A DNA stretch of 64,000 nucleotides from the NCBI RefSeq assembly GCF_907163085.1, contig NZ_CAJQTX010000008.1, positions 1 through 64,000 of the forward strand, given 5' to 3'. The stretch comes from Candidatus Accumulibacter sp. ACC003 (lineage in GTDB: Bacteria > Pseudomonadota > Gammaproteobacteria > Burkholderiales > Rhodocyclaceae). The translations under genes were made by a program, and so were the position numbers. Every line of letters begins with the position of its first letter. Positions within the stretch are counted from its first letter, which is position 1. This document shows, piece after piece, positions 18,240 through 27,087 of this stretch. The notes beneath the pieces were generated by a model, which saw nothing but the letters and a program-made list of their open reading frames with translations, had not been told where the DNA came from and searched no databases.

Positions 18240-19936
18240 GAGCTATCGATGGGACGGCTCTGATCGACCGGGATGCCACGCATCTGAGCCAGTCGATCGG
18301 TCGCCATCGCCCAGGGCAGAAAGGCACTCAAGTCCGTCGGCGGCAGGTTGCCGTTGGCGGCGCAGGCCTCCAGATACGCCGTCAGCCAGGTGCGCGGGTT
18401 GATTCCCCACAAGCGCAGCGTCAGCAGCAAGCTGAACATCGTCGCGGCGAGTGCGCCGGACCAGAGACTGCCCGACCCATAGAAGTTCTTGCGTGCGACC
18501 ACCGGCGTGCGCTGTGCGCGCTCGGCGGCATTATTGTCCATCGCCACCTCGGGGCGGTCGACAAAGACGGTCAGGCCGGACCAATGTTTGCGCATGCTTC
18601 GCAGCACCTTGCTCGCCGGCATTTTGAGCGCCGGGTTCGCCAGTTCGCTTTCCCGTTGACTGGCCATTTGCGTGATCGCCTGCCGCAAGGCGCGGTCGCG
18701 TTCGGCCCACTGTACTGGGTCGCTACGGACTTCCAGGCGCCGTCCATTCAAGTGGTAGAGCTGAGCGATCTGCTCGACCCAGGCCAGTGCCCAGTCCGCG
18801 AGCTCCGGATGGGCGTTGGCCAGTTCCAGGAAATCACGCCGCTGATGTGCCCAGCAGAAAGCCAGAATGAAGTGGTCAAGGACTCGCGCGAGCTTCTTGT
18901 AGGCCGAATAGCGATCACAGATGATGACTCCTCCGGCGCTACCGGAGAGCTCCCGGATCGGCACCGCCGCCGAGCGGCTCGGGTCGAGCACGAAGTGGAT
19001 GACCGATGGGCCGTGGAACACCCAGAAATACCAGCGATGTCCGACCTTCCCTTCGGTCTCGGCAAAGACCCGCCAGCGGGTCTCGTCTGCGTGCCACTGT
19101 TTCTCGCTGCGTAGTTGGCCAAGCAGTGCTTCTTCAAGCGGCTCGAACAGCGGTGCCAAGGCACGCAGTCCGCCGGCCACCGTTCCTGCCGAGAGCGTCA
19201 GTCCGTGGTCGGACAAGTCTCGCAGAAGCCGATGCGTCGGCTGGCCGTACAAGAACTTCGACAGCAGCAGGTGCACCCAGATCGACACGCCGTACTTTCC
19301 ACGCGGGATCAATCGTGCCGGCGGTGGCGCGGTCAGAATACCCCGCGCGCCCGAACACTGACAGGTCCGCCGGTAGCGCCGCCGGCAGATCTTCCGGCGG
19401 TAGGCCTTGACCTCGATCTCGAGGACTTCACTGTCTTCCGTGCCGGGAAAGTCGACGTAGCCCAGACCACAGTCCGGGCAATGCGGGCAGTCGATGTCGA
19501 TGACCTCGATCTGCGTCGGCAAGTGACTTTCCGGGTTCCGCCCGTGACCCGCTGCTCCCGGTTGCTGACCTCGAGCTCGCGACGATTTTTGGTCCGCCGC
19601 CGGGTTCTTCTCGGCTCCCGAAGAGCGTTCTGACTTGCGACCAAACAGGCGTTTTTGCAGATCGCGGATCTTGCCCTTGGCCTGCTCCAGTTCGCTGCGC
19701 AAGGCCGCCTCGCGCGCCGCCGCTTGCGCCATTTCCACCCGATGAGCTGCCTCCGATTGCGCCAACCGAACCAGCGCTTGTCGATGTTGGCTCCGCCAGA
19801 AGCTGGCCTCCCAACGGAGCTTGATTTCCTGCTCCTTGGTTAGCGTCACCAACACCTCGGCGAACGGCGCCACTTGGCGGTGACTTGCCGCCGATCCTCC
19901 GCCAATGATGTCCGCACCCGTGTCCATGCGCCGCAT
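18236..19936 (-). CDS. tnpC: IS66-family transposase TnpC, copy 1
   Basis: A 566-residue protein with an N-terminal coiled coil (about residues 35-90, LRWEASFWRSQHRQALVRLA onward). A zinc-finger region follows (CPHCPDCGLGYVDF ... CRRRYRRTCQC), then the DDE_Tnp_IS66 core: HADETRWRVF holds the first Asp, ICDRYSAYKKLA the second, and DNNAAERAQRTPVVARKNF the Glu region. It is intact and identical to the copy at 34764-36464, which points to recent transposition. Confidence 0.93.
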   Translation of the reverse strand: MRRMDTGADIIGGGSAASHRQVAPFAEVLVTLTKEQEIKLRWEASFWRSQHRQALVRLAQSEAAHRVEMAQAAAREAALRSELEQAKGKIRDLQKRLFGRKSERSSGAEKNPAADQKSSRARGQQPGAAGHGRNPESHLPTQIEVIDIDCPHCPDCGLGYVDFPGTEDSEVLEIEVKAYRRKICRRRYRRTCQCSGARGILTAPPPARLIPRGKYGVSIWVHLLLSKFLYGQPTHRLLRDLSDHGLTLSAGTVAGGLRALAPLFEPLEEALLGQLRSEKQWHADETRWRVFAETEGKVGHRWYFWVFHGPSVIHFVLDPSRSAAVPIRELSGSAGGVIICDRYSAYKKLARVLDHFILAFCWAHQRRDFLELANAHPELADWALAWVEQIAQLYHLNGRRLEVRSDPVQWAERDRALRQAITQMASQRESELANPALKMPASKVLRSMRKHWSGLTVFVDRPEVAMDNNAAERAQRTPVVARKNFYGSGSLWSGALAATMFSLLLTLRLWGINPRTWLTAYLEACAANGNLPPTDLSAFLPWAMATDRLAQMRGIPVDQSRPIDSS

Positions 19937-20048
19937 GGTGCCGGATTTCCGCTGCTGTGTCCAGTCCAGATTTCCGGTCTACCCGCCAATCGCTGACTGA
20001 ACCACGCCGACCAAAAAAGCGGGGGCTACGGGTTCACCGAATACTTAC

Positions 20049-20385
20049 CTTCGGTCTGCTGAAGGCAGTCCAGGTATCGCAGCCATTCCGTCGCGAAGTG
20101 GATAAACATCTGGCGTGTCCACACCGAGTCCTCGGTACGGATGGGCTGATGTCTCAACCGTCGTCTGCAGTCCGCAGCGCGCTCAATGTCCTGCGTACTG
20201 ACCTTCCCATGCTCAAGGTCAAGGCCCTCTGCGACGGCCAGGAGTACCCAAGCGATCTTCTGCAGCATCGAGCGTGAGTAACCATCGTTGGCACATCGGT
20301 CGAGAAATTGTTCTCGCGCTTTTGCAAGCGGGCCTTCCCGGTAGCGCGCCAGCGCCGTGGGGCGCTTGAATAGCTCTTCAATCAT
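20049..20385 (-). pseudogene. RIT tyrosine recombinase, first gene, N-terminal part
   Basis: Starts at the ATG at 20385 with MIEELFKRPTALARYREGPL and runs to the IS66-type insertion, ending in YLDCLQQTE before the frame enters the element's terminal repeat. It provides the N-terminal DNA-binding region of the recombinase whose catalytic half is at 16417-17332. Confidence 0.85.
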
Positions 20386-20435
20386 GATCGATCTCCGTCT
20401 TCAACAAGATGGACGATCATCGTGATCCTGATCCG

Positions 20436-20524
20436 CGCAAACTTATGTGGCGTAAATTTGACCGACCGCCCGCAACCAAGCGGGGTGCCGGATTCGTCGC
20501 CACATATTTCTGAGCGCCACATAC
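20436..20524. repeat. RIT element right terminal repeat
   Basis: Mirror image of 14402-14490: the reverse complement from 20524 reads GTATGTGGCGCTCAGAAATA, then a second ATGTGGC, then an inverted GCCACATAA further in. The outermost 13 bases match the left end perfectly. Confidence 0.7.
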
Positions 20525-21402
20525 TGATAGGGCGAATACGGCAAGGTTGTCTGATGCACGACACCCAGACGGGCGAGGCCGCTGACGGTCTCTTCGGCGA
20601 GCATGGCGGCGCCGTTGTCGGTCATCAGGGCTCGTGGCAATCCGCGCTTCATGAAGGCCTGCGACAAGCCGTGCACGAGACTCTCGGCGGTCTCGTCGAG
20701 ATACCACTGCAGATGGCAGACCAGCCGGGAGCGATCGTCGATGACGCCAAACAGCAGCGGCTTGACCCACAGGCCGGTTCGGGTCAGAACCTTGCGTGAG
20801 GCGTGATGGAAGTCGAGATGCCAGAGTGCGCCGACATAGTCGACTTCGTAGCTCCTGACTTCCAGCCGGTCGAGCCGATCCCGGGCCAACAGCGCCCCGG
20901 CGGTTGCCCGTTTGGCGGACGCCTGGCGGAACATTCCCCGGGCCTTGAGATAGCGACGGATCGTCGGATACGACGCCAGGGAAGAGTCGGTCCCGGCCAG
21001 GGCGACACGGAGGTTGTCGAAGTGCAGTTGCACCGTCCAGCCCGGATGCTCGTGGTACTGGGCGGTCAGAATCTGGATGGCCACGGGCGTGATGCTCTTG
21101 AACCGACCGACGTTGCTGCGCAGGCGATTCCTGAGAACCGCTACCGGATCGGCGGCCGCGCGGGCCGCGTAGTATCAGCGCTCAATTGTCGAGGCGCCAA
21201 AGCACACCTCCTGTCCTGATACCGGATGCCGCCAGGACTTGGTCGACAGGGCGCGCAGCGCCGGGGATAACTCGCCGGCGGCGGGCGGAGCCGCCAGCAA
21301 GGGGCCGATGATCGCAAAGCGCAGGCGCGCCCAGCGATCGCGTTTGAGGGGATCGATGTGAGAGGTCAAAAGGGTCTTCCAGAAGGTCGGTGCCGGCGGC
21401 AC
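20525..21402 (-). pseudogene. DDE transposase of element 1, N-terminal part
   Basis: The frame reads FWKTLLTSHIDPLKRDRW and a winged-helix-like N-terminal domain, reaching FGASTIER. There a TGA replaces the expected TGG (Trp) codon at 21177-21175. Immediately after, in the same frame, it continues YYAARAAADPVAVL, then the rve core DYVGALWHLDFHHASR (first Asp), FGVIDDRSRL and LMTDNGAAM (second Asp), and ends at SPYQ where the RIT element is inserted. Hence one nonsense mutation plus one insertion. The start codon is uncertain (GTG at 21402). Confidence 0.8.
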
Positions 21403-21466
21403 CAGGACGGGAAGTGAAGGCTACAAGCCCTTGAGGAACGGGCCTATCGACATCTTCTGCGGGTCA

Positions 21467-22087
21467 TCAGCACCCCCCACGCAACGTGCTCGGCCGGACC
21501 GTGATCGGCGCCAGAAAGAGGAGGAAATGCCCCATGGCTTCTGTGGCGTCGCCGACAAAACGTTCCAGCAAACGGCTCGGGAAGTCGTCAGTTACCGGCG
21601 GCATGAAGCGCGCACAACACGCTTGCCATAGCGCGGTCAGCGGAAACTGTTCTTTCCACCACTGACGCCAACGCGCCAGGGTAAGCAACGGAATCGCCAG
21701 GGTCATGGAGAGCCGCGCCGCCGCTGGGTTCTGCCCGGCATGCCGGGCAGAACCCAGCACTACCAGCAGCGCCAGATAGACGCGCCGGCCCAGGAAACGT
21801 ACGGACATCGAGGTCGTCCGACGACGACAAGCGTTGCAGCAGAAGCTGAACCGCCGAGCAAAGTCGGCACGCGCTTCCGGCGGGCACCCACGGGGCTTTC
21901 GCGGATAGTCAGCGCGGTGCAGAACGCCGCCGCACGCACATCCTGCCGCTCGCGCCTCGTCCGCCAGCTCCGTGTCAACGCGCAGCAACCATCGAAAAAA
22001 TTGGGGATTTTGCAGGAGGGCATGGCACACTGGAATGGTCTCTTGGCGTCGAAACCAGAGACTCCCCCAACGGGTGCGTTTGTTCAA
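21467..22087 (-). CDS. Cysteine-rich zinc-binding protein of element 1
   Basis: A 206-residue protein with paired cysteines (CACGGVLHRADYPRKPRGC and FSFCCNACRRRTTS), the pattern of a DUF6431-like zinc-binding protein. A helical region with RFLGRRVYLALLVVLG follows. It is the first gene of the four-gene element, upstream of the DDE transposase, matching the position of the protein at 41869-42402 in element 2. The only in-frame start before the conserved part appears to be a TTG at 22087, so the true start is uncertain. The function is unknown; target or end recognition is a possibility. Confidence 0.65.
   Translation of the reverse strand: MNKRTRWGSLWFRRQETIPVCHALLQNPQFFRWLLRVDTELADEARAAGCACGGVLHRADYPRKPRGCPPEARADFARRFSFCCNACRRRTTSMSVRFLGRRVYLALLVVLGSARHAGQNPAAARLSMTLAIPLLTLARWRQWWKEQFPLTALWQACCARFMPPVTDDFPSRLLERFVGDATEAMGHFLLFLAPITVRPSTLRGGC
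21723..21758. repeat. Perfect 36-bp palindrome inside a coding region
   Basis: GCTGGGTTCTGCCCGGCA followed by its exact reverse complement, with no loop bases, within the cysteine-rich protein gene (encoding roughly GSARHAGQNPAA). Such a perfect cruciform-forming sequence inside a gene is unusual and may be a small inserted repeat. Confidence 0.75.
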
Positions 22088-22177
22088 GCCCCCTGAGGGG
22101 GGTCACCACCTCAACATCACCCTGCTTGACCAGTCAGGCAGCGAATTCCACCACGATTGGTGACCGTGCTCAGCCGG

Positions 22178-22712
22178 AATCCCCGAAGCCGCCTGGAAAA
22201 ACTACGTGGACTGTGCCGTTGCCGAAACGCTGCACAGCATGAACGAGACCAGGAAAGCGTTCCGCTTGATCGTCGTCAAATATCGACGGCAGGCCGAGCT
22301 GTTCGACGACGCACCGAAATACCACGTCATTGTCAGCAATCGGGTCGAATCGACCGCAGACACCTTGATCTGGTATCGCCAGCGCGGCGAAACTTCCGAG
22401 AACGGGATCAAGGAACTGAAGATCGGCTTCGGCATGGAGCGCATGCCCTGCGGACAGTTTGCCGCCAACGCCGCCTTTTTCCGCATCGGCGTCATCGCCC
22501 ACAACCTGTTCGTCCTGTTCAAGCAGGCCGCCCTGGACACCGCCTGGCAACGCCACAAAGTCGCTACCGTTCGCTGGCGTCTGTTTCATCTGCCGGGCAA
22601 GGTCGTGCGCCATGCCGGGGCATGGGTGTTGAAGGTCGCCGGCGACACCGTCGACTTATTCCACAGCATTCGCACCCGTAGCTTCGCGCAGGCCATGGCA
22701 AGTCCTCCATAG
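22178..22712 (+). pseudogene. IS1380-family transposase, C-terminal fragment
   Basis: About 175 residues of the DDE_Tnp_1 (IS1380-type) C-terminus: NGIKELKIGFGMERMPCGQF holds the catalytic Glu region, followed by NAAFFRIGVIAHNLFVLFK and the VRWRLFHLPGKVVRHAGAW tail. The first part of the frame, from about 22178, reads IPEAAWKNYVDCAVAETLHS without a start codon. The N-terminal two thirds are absent. The IS tail continues non-coding to about 22943, matched by the remnant at 897-1275. Confidence 0.8.
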
Positions 22713-22994
22713 CAAGCGCCCGTTCTCTCTCGACACGCCGGAAAAAACTCCCCCGCGCCGCGATGCGCGAGGATCGGTTCGCCCAGAATTCGCGTCAGCA
22801 ATGCCATTGGGATCCTTTCGTCCCGCTTTTGACTGCTCAGCGACCTTCAGCACGCTCTGGCGCAGGCTAACTCGCGCCTTGAGGTGCTCCAGCGTAGGGC
22901 AGAGCCCCGGCATCAGGTCGGCAAGAATTCCAATCGCGGAATTTGGGACCGAAGCTTAACGTGCGTTATTTTCCGTTTTCTGAGAGGATCCCAA

Positions 22995-23518
22995 CTAGGC
23001 GCGCGCGACCAACCTTGTCCGAACGAGCCGGTACCTATCGCTGTCAGAGCGCAAGTCCTCCGGCTTGGTGTTGCGAACTGCCATAGCCGCAAGTGAGCCG
23101 GTCCGGTAGAGTTCGGAACACCGTGCCAAGTGATCCGCATATGCCGAACGAATTCTTCCCTCATAGTGTTCTGCCACCTTCTCCAGAGGCTCCCCGCCTG
23201 TGACTGCGACAAGGCATGCGGCCAACAGCACGGCCCCGCGTAGGGCATGCCCGGTTCCATCCCCACCCATCGGATCGAAGGACACAGCAGCGTCACCCAC
23301 GGCCCACACTCCTTGACGTTGCATCGGTGTCGTCAGAGCTGGGGACGCGTCGAAGCGCAGCCAGCAAGACTTGCGAGCACCGAGCCGTTGACCGATCTCT
23401 GGTGGCAGTTCCACGGCCCCTGCAGGGACTCGCTGAAGCACGGCGGTCGCGTGACTCACAGGCTGAAGAAAAAACCAGGCACCTCGATGCATGGACCAGA
23501 TTGCACTAGTGTTTAATT
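22995..23518 (-). pseudogene. FAD-dependent oxidoreductase, C-terminal part
   Basis: Second half of the flavoprotein gene that starts at 27550. It holds the typical FAD-binding C-terminal motif GVWAVGDAAVSFDPMGGDGTGH, as in halogenase-like and LodB/GoxB-like flavoproteins. Removing the IS630 insertion joins the halves in frame across a TA dinucleotide (HNAS-AIWSMHRG), so only the insertion inactivates it. The stop is at 22995, about 50 bases from the end of the IS1380 tail. Confidence 0.8.
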
Positions 23519-23522
23519 GCAT

Positions 23523-23697
23523 AGATTAACGATAGTATTCCGCAGCTGCGCGCCCTTGACCTCTCGCTTTCGCCAGGCGAATGGGGCGGCGTTCTGGTTG
23601 TAAGCCGCGGTGAAGCTGTGAATGGCGGCAACGAGTTGATCCAGGCTCGAGAAGCTGGCGTTTCTCAGGGTCTTGCGCTGGAAGATGCCGAACCAAA
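23523..23697 (-). pseudogene. IS630 transposase, C-terminal part
   Basis: Reads GIFQRKTLRNASFSSLDQL, then a conserved NQNAAPFAWRKREVKG tail, to a TAA stop just inside the IS630 end. It completes the transposase of 26127-27074; the joint is EIWF-GIFQ when the IS66 and one copy of GAACCAAA are removed. Confidence 0.85.
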
Positions 23698-23772
23698 GTA
23701 AGCGTCCAGCCCGACCATCTATAAGTTATCCCTGCTCTCGTTCAAGCTGACGACTTTCGACGAGAGGAAGAC

Positions 23773-24093
23773 ATGGACAAGAACGCGGAGCGGGAAGCGT
23801 ACTGGCGCGCGCATGTGGGTGCCTGGCGGGCGAGCGGCGAGAGCCAGAAGGCGTATTGCCACCGTCAAGGGCTGAAGGAGCACTCGCTCAGCTACTGGCA
23901 CCTTCGCCTGGCAAGAGGCGAAAGCGCGCCTGGAGCCGAGACGCCATTGACGCTGATTCCGGCGGTGAAGATCGGCAATAGCCCGAGCGCACAGCCGAGC
24001 CTGTCGCTCGACACGCCCACCGGCTGGCGCCTGGAATTTGCGGCGCTGCCTCCGGCCACGTGGTTGGCCGCGCTCTGCGCTGAACATTCATGA
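23773..24093 (+). CDS. tnpA: IS66 accessory protein TnpA
   Basis: A 106-residue protein with the IS66 TnpA pattern: YWRAHVGAWRASGESQKAYC followed by HSLSYWHLRLARG, an HTH-like DNA-binding region near the N-terminus. It is required with TnpB for transposition of canonical IS66 elements. The end overlaps tnpB by ATGA. Confidence 0.9.
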   Translation: MDKNAEREAYWRAHVGAWRASGESQKAYCHRQGLKEHSLSYWHLRLARGESAPGAETPLTLIPAVKIGNSPSAQPSLSLDTPTGWRLEFAALPPATWLAALCAEHS

Positions 24094-24443
24094 TCGCCCC
24101 GCTCAGCCGCCCGTTGGCCGGCGTCTGGCTGGCGATCGAACCGGTGGACATGCGCCTGGGCATTGATGGCCTATCCGCTCGCCTGCAGAACAGCCTTGGG
24201 CGCTCCCCCTGCGACGGCAGCGCCTACGCCTTCACCAATCGCAAGCGCAGCCGCCTCAAACTACTGCTCTGGGACGGCGCCGGCGTCTGGTTATCGCAAC
24301 GGCGACTGCACCGCGGGAGCTTCACCTGGCCCCAAGCCGGCGACCCCGTATGCGCCCTGACAGCGGCCCAATGGCGGTGGCTGATCGCCGGCGTGGACTG
24401 GCAGCGTCGCGACGCGCCCGCACCGGCGCACTGGCAGGTCTAA
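24090..24443 (+). CDS. tnpB: IS66 accessory protein TnpB
   Basis: A 117-residue IS66 Orf2-like protein. Its core EPVDMRLGIDGLSARLQ, AYAFTNRKRSRLKLLLWDG and GVWLSQRRLHRG segments are diagnostic. It overlaps tnpA at its start and precedes tnpC by about 78 bases. Its biochemical role is not established in the family. Confidence 0.92.
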   Translation: MIAPLSRPLAGVWLAIEPVDMRLGIDGLSARLQNSLGRSPCDGSAYAFTNRKRSRLKLLLWDGAGVWLSQRRLHRGSFTWPQAGDPVCALTAAQWRWLIAGVDWQRRDAPAPAHWQV

Positions 24444-24521
24444 GCACCTGTGCTTGATAAGAAAGCTAGCAAAAGCGGCTACTTGCGCCCCTTCCGGACG
24501 ATCTGTTTGGTATAATCTGTT

Positions 24522-26090
24522 ATGGATTTCGCCACCGAACTTGCCGCCTTTGACCCCTCGCCAGAACTGCTGGCGTGGATGGAAAAGCGGGTCGGTGGCC
24601 TGGTCGAAAACGCACGTACCCGGGCCACGGAGATTCACTGGCGCGACGTCAAAATCGAGAAGCTCACGCTCGAACTGGCGCATTTGCGCCGCATGAAATT
24701 CGGCGTCAAGAGCGAAGCGCTGATCGCCGGCAACAGAGACCTCTTCGATGAAACGCTGGCGGCGGACCTGGCCGTCTGCGAAGCGCGCCTGGCCGAAGAA
24801 CGCCAGGCGGCCGAAATGGGGCCGCATCAACCGCTTCCCGAAAAACCCAAGCGCGAACGTGCTGGCCGTCAGCCCCTGCCCGCACAGCTGCCGCGCGTCG
24901 AGCACCGGCACGAGCCCGAGACGTGCACCTGTGGTCAATGCGGTCAAGCGCTGGTACTGATCGGCGAGGACGTGACCGAGAAGCTCAATATCGTTCCGGC
25001 CGAGTTCTTCGTCGATCGCCACATCTACCCCAAGTACGCCTGCCGCCCCTGCGCGACCGTGACGGCGGCAGCGGCCGTGCCGTCGGTGATCGATGGCGGC
25101 CTGGCCGCGCCGGCCTTGCTGGCCTGGGTCATGGTCAGCAAGTACGCCGATCACCTGCCGCTCTATCGTCTGGAGCAGCAGGCGGCTCGTTCGGGGGTAT
25201 CGCTGGCGCGCTCGACCCTGGCCGACTGGGTCGGGCGCATCGGCTACGCGCTTGAACCGCTCGGCGATCGCCTCGCCGACTTGCTGCGTCAAGGAACGAT
25301 GCTGCATGCGGACGAAACGCCGGTACAGCAACTCGACCCGGGCAAGGGAAAAACCAAACGTGCGTATCTCTGGGCCTACCGCAGCAATGACCTGAGCACC
25401 GATCCGCCGATCGTCGTCTTCGACTACCAGACGGGCCGGGCCGGGGCGCATGCGGTGAACTTCCTGAACGGCTGGCGAGGGGTCTTGATGGTCGATGATT
25501 TCGCCGGTTACAAAGTGCTGTTTCGCGGCGGCACGATCGAACTCGCCTGCATGGTGCATGCGCGACGAAAGTTCTTCGACCTGCACAAGGCGAATGGCAA
25601 CCCGATCGCCGCGGAGGCGGTGCGTCGGATCGGCGAGTTGTATGCGATCGAAGCGCAGGCCAAGGAGAAAACGGCGGCGGAACGGGCCGAGCTACGCCAG
25701 GCTTACAGCAAGCCGCGGCTTGATGCTCTGCACCTGTGGCTCTCGCACACCCGCCGCTCGGTCGCCGACGGCGGCGCCCTTGCCAAGGCCATCGACTACA
25801 GCTTGAGGCGCTGGTCGGCCTTCGCCCGCTATGCCGAGAATGGCTTCTACCCGATCGACAACAACCCCGTCGAAAATGCCATCCGCCCGATTTGCCTGGG
25901 GAAAAAGAATTGGCTGTTCGCCGGTTCCGAGGCCGCCGGCCAACGCGCCGCAGTGATTCAGTCCTTGCTCGCCACCGCCCGACTGAATGGTATCGAGCCT
26001 ATGGCCTGGCTCACCGACACGCTCGAGAAACTCCCCACCTGGCCCAATAGCCGCATCGACGAGTTGTTACCCATCAAACAACCCGCCTGA
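24522..26090 (+). CDS. tnpC: IS66-family transposase TnpC
   Basis: A 522-residue transposase. It has an N-terminal leucine-rich coiled coil, then the zinc-finger region with CTCGQCGQAL and CRPCATVTAA. The DDE core follows: HADETPVQQL with the first Asp, VDDFAGYKVLF with the second and DNNPVENAIRPICLGKKNW with the Glu, and the C-terminal SLLATARLNGIEPMAWL. The length and motif set match canonical IS66. It is intact. Confidence 0.95.
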   Translation: MDFATELAAFDPSPELLAWMEKRVGGLVENARTRATEIHWRDVKIEKLTLELAHLRRMKFGVKSEALIAGNRDLFDETLAADLAVCEARLAEERQAAEMGPHQPLPEKPKRERAGRQPLPAQLPRVEHRHEPETCTCGQCGQALVLIGEDVTEKLNIVPAEFFVDRHIYPKYACRPCATVTAAAAVPSVIDGGLAAPALLAWVMVSKYADHLPLYRLEQQAARSGVSLARSTLADWVGRIGYALEPLGDRLADLLRQGTMLHADETPVQQLDPGKGKTKRAYLWAYRSNDLSTDPPIVVFDYQTGRAGAHAVNFLNGWRGVLMVDDFAGYKVLFRGGTIELACMVHARRKFFDLHKANGNPIAAEAVRRIGELYAIEAQAKEKTAAERAELRQAYSKPRLDALHLWLSHTRRSVADGGALAKAIDYSLRRWSAFARYAENGFYPIDNNPVENAIRPICLGKKNWLFAGSEAAGQRAAVIQSLLATARLNGIEPMAWLTDTLEKLPTWPNSRIDELLPIKQPA

Positions 26091-26126
26091 TCTGCACAAG
26101 GGAAGGTGGGTGCGCTGCACGCTTAC

Positions 26127-27074
26127 GAACCAAATCTCCACTTGGTTTAGCCAACTGGCGCTGGTGGGCGTGAAGTGAAAGGTGACGTTGGGGTGAGCGG
26201 CGAGCCACTCGTCGTTTTTCTTGTGCGTGTTGAGGTTGTCCAAGATGACGTGGATCTCACGGTCGACGGGTTCATCAGCGATGGTCTCCTCCATGAAGGC
26301 CTGGAAATCAGCGCGCTTCTTGGTTAGGGTAGTCTTGCCTCGAATGACGCCGGTGGCCACTTCGAGGGCGGCGAACAGGTTGACCGTGCCATGGCGTTTG
26401 TAGGTGCTTTTCAGTCCCTGAACCACCTTTCCGCTACTGGTTTGGACATAGCCGCGCCGACGCTCCAGAGCCTGGATCGAGGGTTTCTCGTCGACGCTCA
26501 GGACCAGCGCGTTTTCAGGTGGGTTAAGGTACAACCCGATGACATCCGCTGCTTTGGCGGCGAACTCTGGGTCCGTGCTCACGCACCAGGAGCGATGCCG
26601 CTGCAGCTGGATGCCCTCCCGACGCAACACGCGCCACACGGCATCGTCCGATACTTCCAGCGCCTTCGCCAGCGAACCACCATCCCAACTTGCCATACCT
26701 TCCGGCGGTGTCCGTTCGAGTTGCGCCAGAATGCGGTCACGCAGATCCTGCCCGTACTTCGCCGGCTTGCCCGGCCGCGCAGCATCACGCAAGCCCGACA
26801 AACCATGCTCGGCAAAGCGCCGACGCCACAGCCCCACCGTGTTCGCACGTACGCCAACTGCGCGGGCAACCTCGTCGTTTCGCAGACCCTCCAAACAACC
26901 CAGCACGATTCTCGCTCGCTCGGCCAAGCGAACCTCGCCACTGCGACTCCGTGACATACGCTCCAATTCCTCCTTCACCTCCGCTGTGCAAGACAGCGCC
27001 ACCGCCACACGTCCCACCACATCTACTCCACCACGAAGCAATGGAGAAGCATGATAGTTACTACCGGTTAACAA
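26127..27074 (-). pseudogene. IS630 transposase, N-terminal and catalytic part
   Basis: The frame contains a homeodomain-like HTH (LGCLEGLRNDEVARAVGVRANTV, SGLRDAARPGKPAKY) and the IS630 DDE core with SVDEKPSIQALERR (first Asp), HVILDNLNTHKK (second Asp) and SWLNQVEIWF (Glu region), where IS66 is inserted. The remainder is at 23523-23697. The start codon is not certain: the ATG at 27074 lies within the IS end, and a later GTG is possible. Confidence 0.85.
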
Positions 27075-27087
27075 TGCAATTAGACAC

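Larger units (their letters stand above)
17333..20048 (-). mobile_element. IS66-type element with DUF4338 gene, copy 1
   Basis: A 2716-bp element with terminal inverted repeats starting GTAAGTATTCGG, flanked by the 8-bp direct repeat CTTCGGTC (17325-17332 and 20049-20056). GTAA ends and 8-bp duplications are hallmarks of IS66. It carries TnpC and a DUF4338 protein but no tnpA or tnpB. Copy 2 at 34652-37367 has the same length and identical protein sequences in the opposite orientation. Confidence 0.92.
14402..20524 (-). mobile_element. Recombinase-in-trio (RIT) element
   Basis: Three adjacent, overlapping tyrosine recombinase genes on one strand define a RIT element. The ends are inverted repeats: 14402 onward reads GTATGTGGCGCTCAAAGATA, and the reverse complement from 20524 reads GTATGTGGCGCTCAGAAATA. 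Each end carries two direct and one inverted ATGTGGC motif. Without the IS66-type insertion at 17333-20048 and its duplication, the element is about 3.4 kb. It disrupts the DDE transposase of element 1. Confidence 0.85.
12506..22087 (-). mobile_element. Four-gene DDE/ATPase element 1, interrupted by a RIT element
   Basis: On the minus strand the order is a cysteine-rich zinc-binding protein (22087-21467), a DDE transposase (21402 to 13772, split), an ExeA/TniB-like ATPase (13775-12930) and a small basic protein (12772-12506). The same order and protein types recur in element 2 at 30.3-42.4 kb. A DDE transposase paired with a TniB-like ATPase is known from Mu, Tn7 and Tn5053-type systems. The coordinates are the outer genes; terminal repeats were not identified. 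The transposase is broken by a TGA codon and by the RIT insertion. Confidence 0.65.
23698..26126 (+). mobile_element. Classical IS66 element (tnpA, tnpB, tnpC)
   Basis: A 2429-bp element with ends GTAAGCGTCCAGC and, complementary, GTAAGCGTGCAGC, flanked by the 8-bp direct repeat GAACCAAA (23690-23697 and 26127-26134). It contains the three-gene set of canonical IS66 and interrupts the IS630 transposase gene. Confidence 0.93.
23519..27087 (-). mobile_element. IS630-family element, interrupted by IS66
   Basis: Ends are GTGTTTAATTGCAT at 23519 and, on the complementary strand, GTGTCTAATTGCAT from 27087, flanked by TA dinucleotides (23517-23518 and 27088-27089), as expected for IS630 target choice. 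The transposase is split by a classical IS66 at 23698-26126. A second, truncated copy lies inverted at 29370-30004. Confidence 0.88.

Noticed and set aside
24291-25586. 431-residue minus-strand frame opposite IS66 tnpC
   Set aside because: No recognisable motif, and it coincides with the well-supported tnpC on the other strand.
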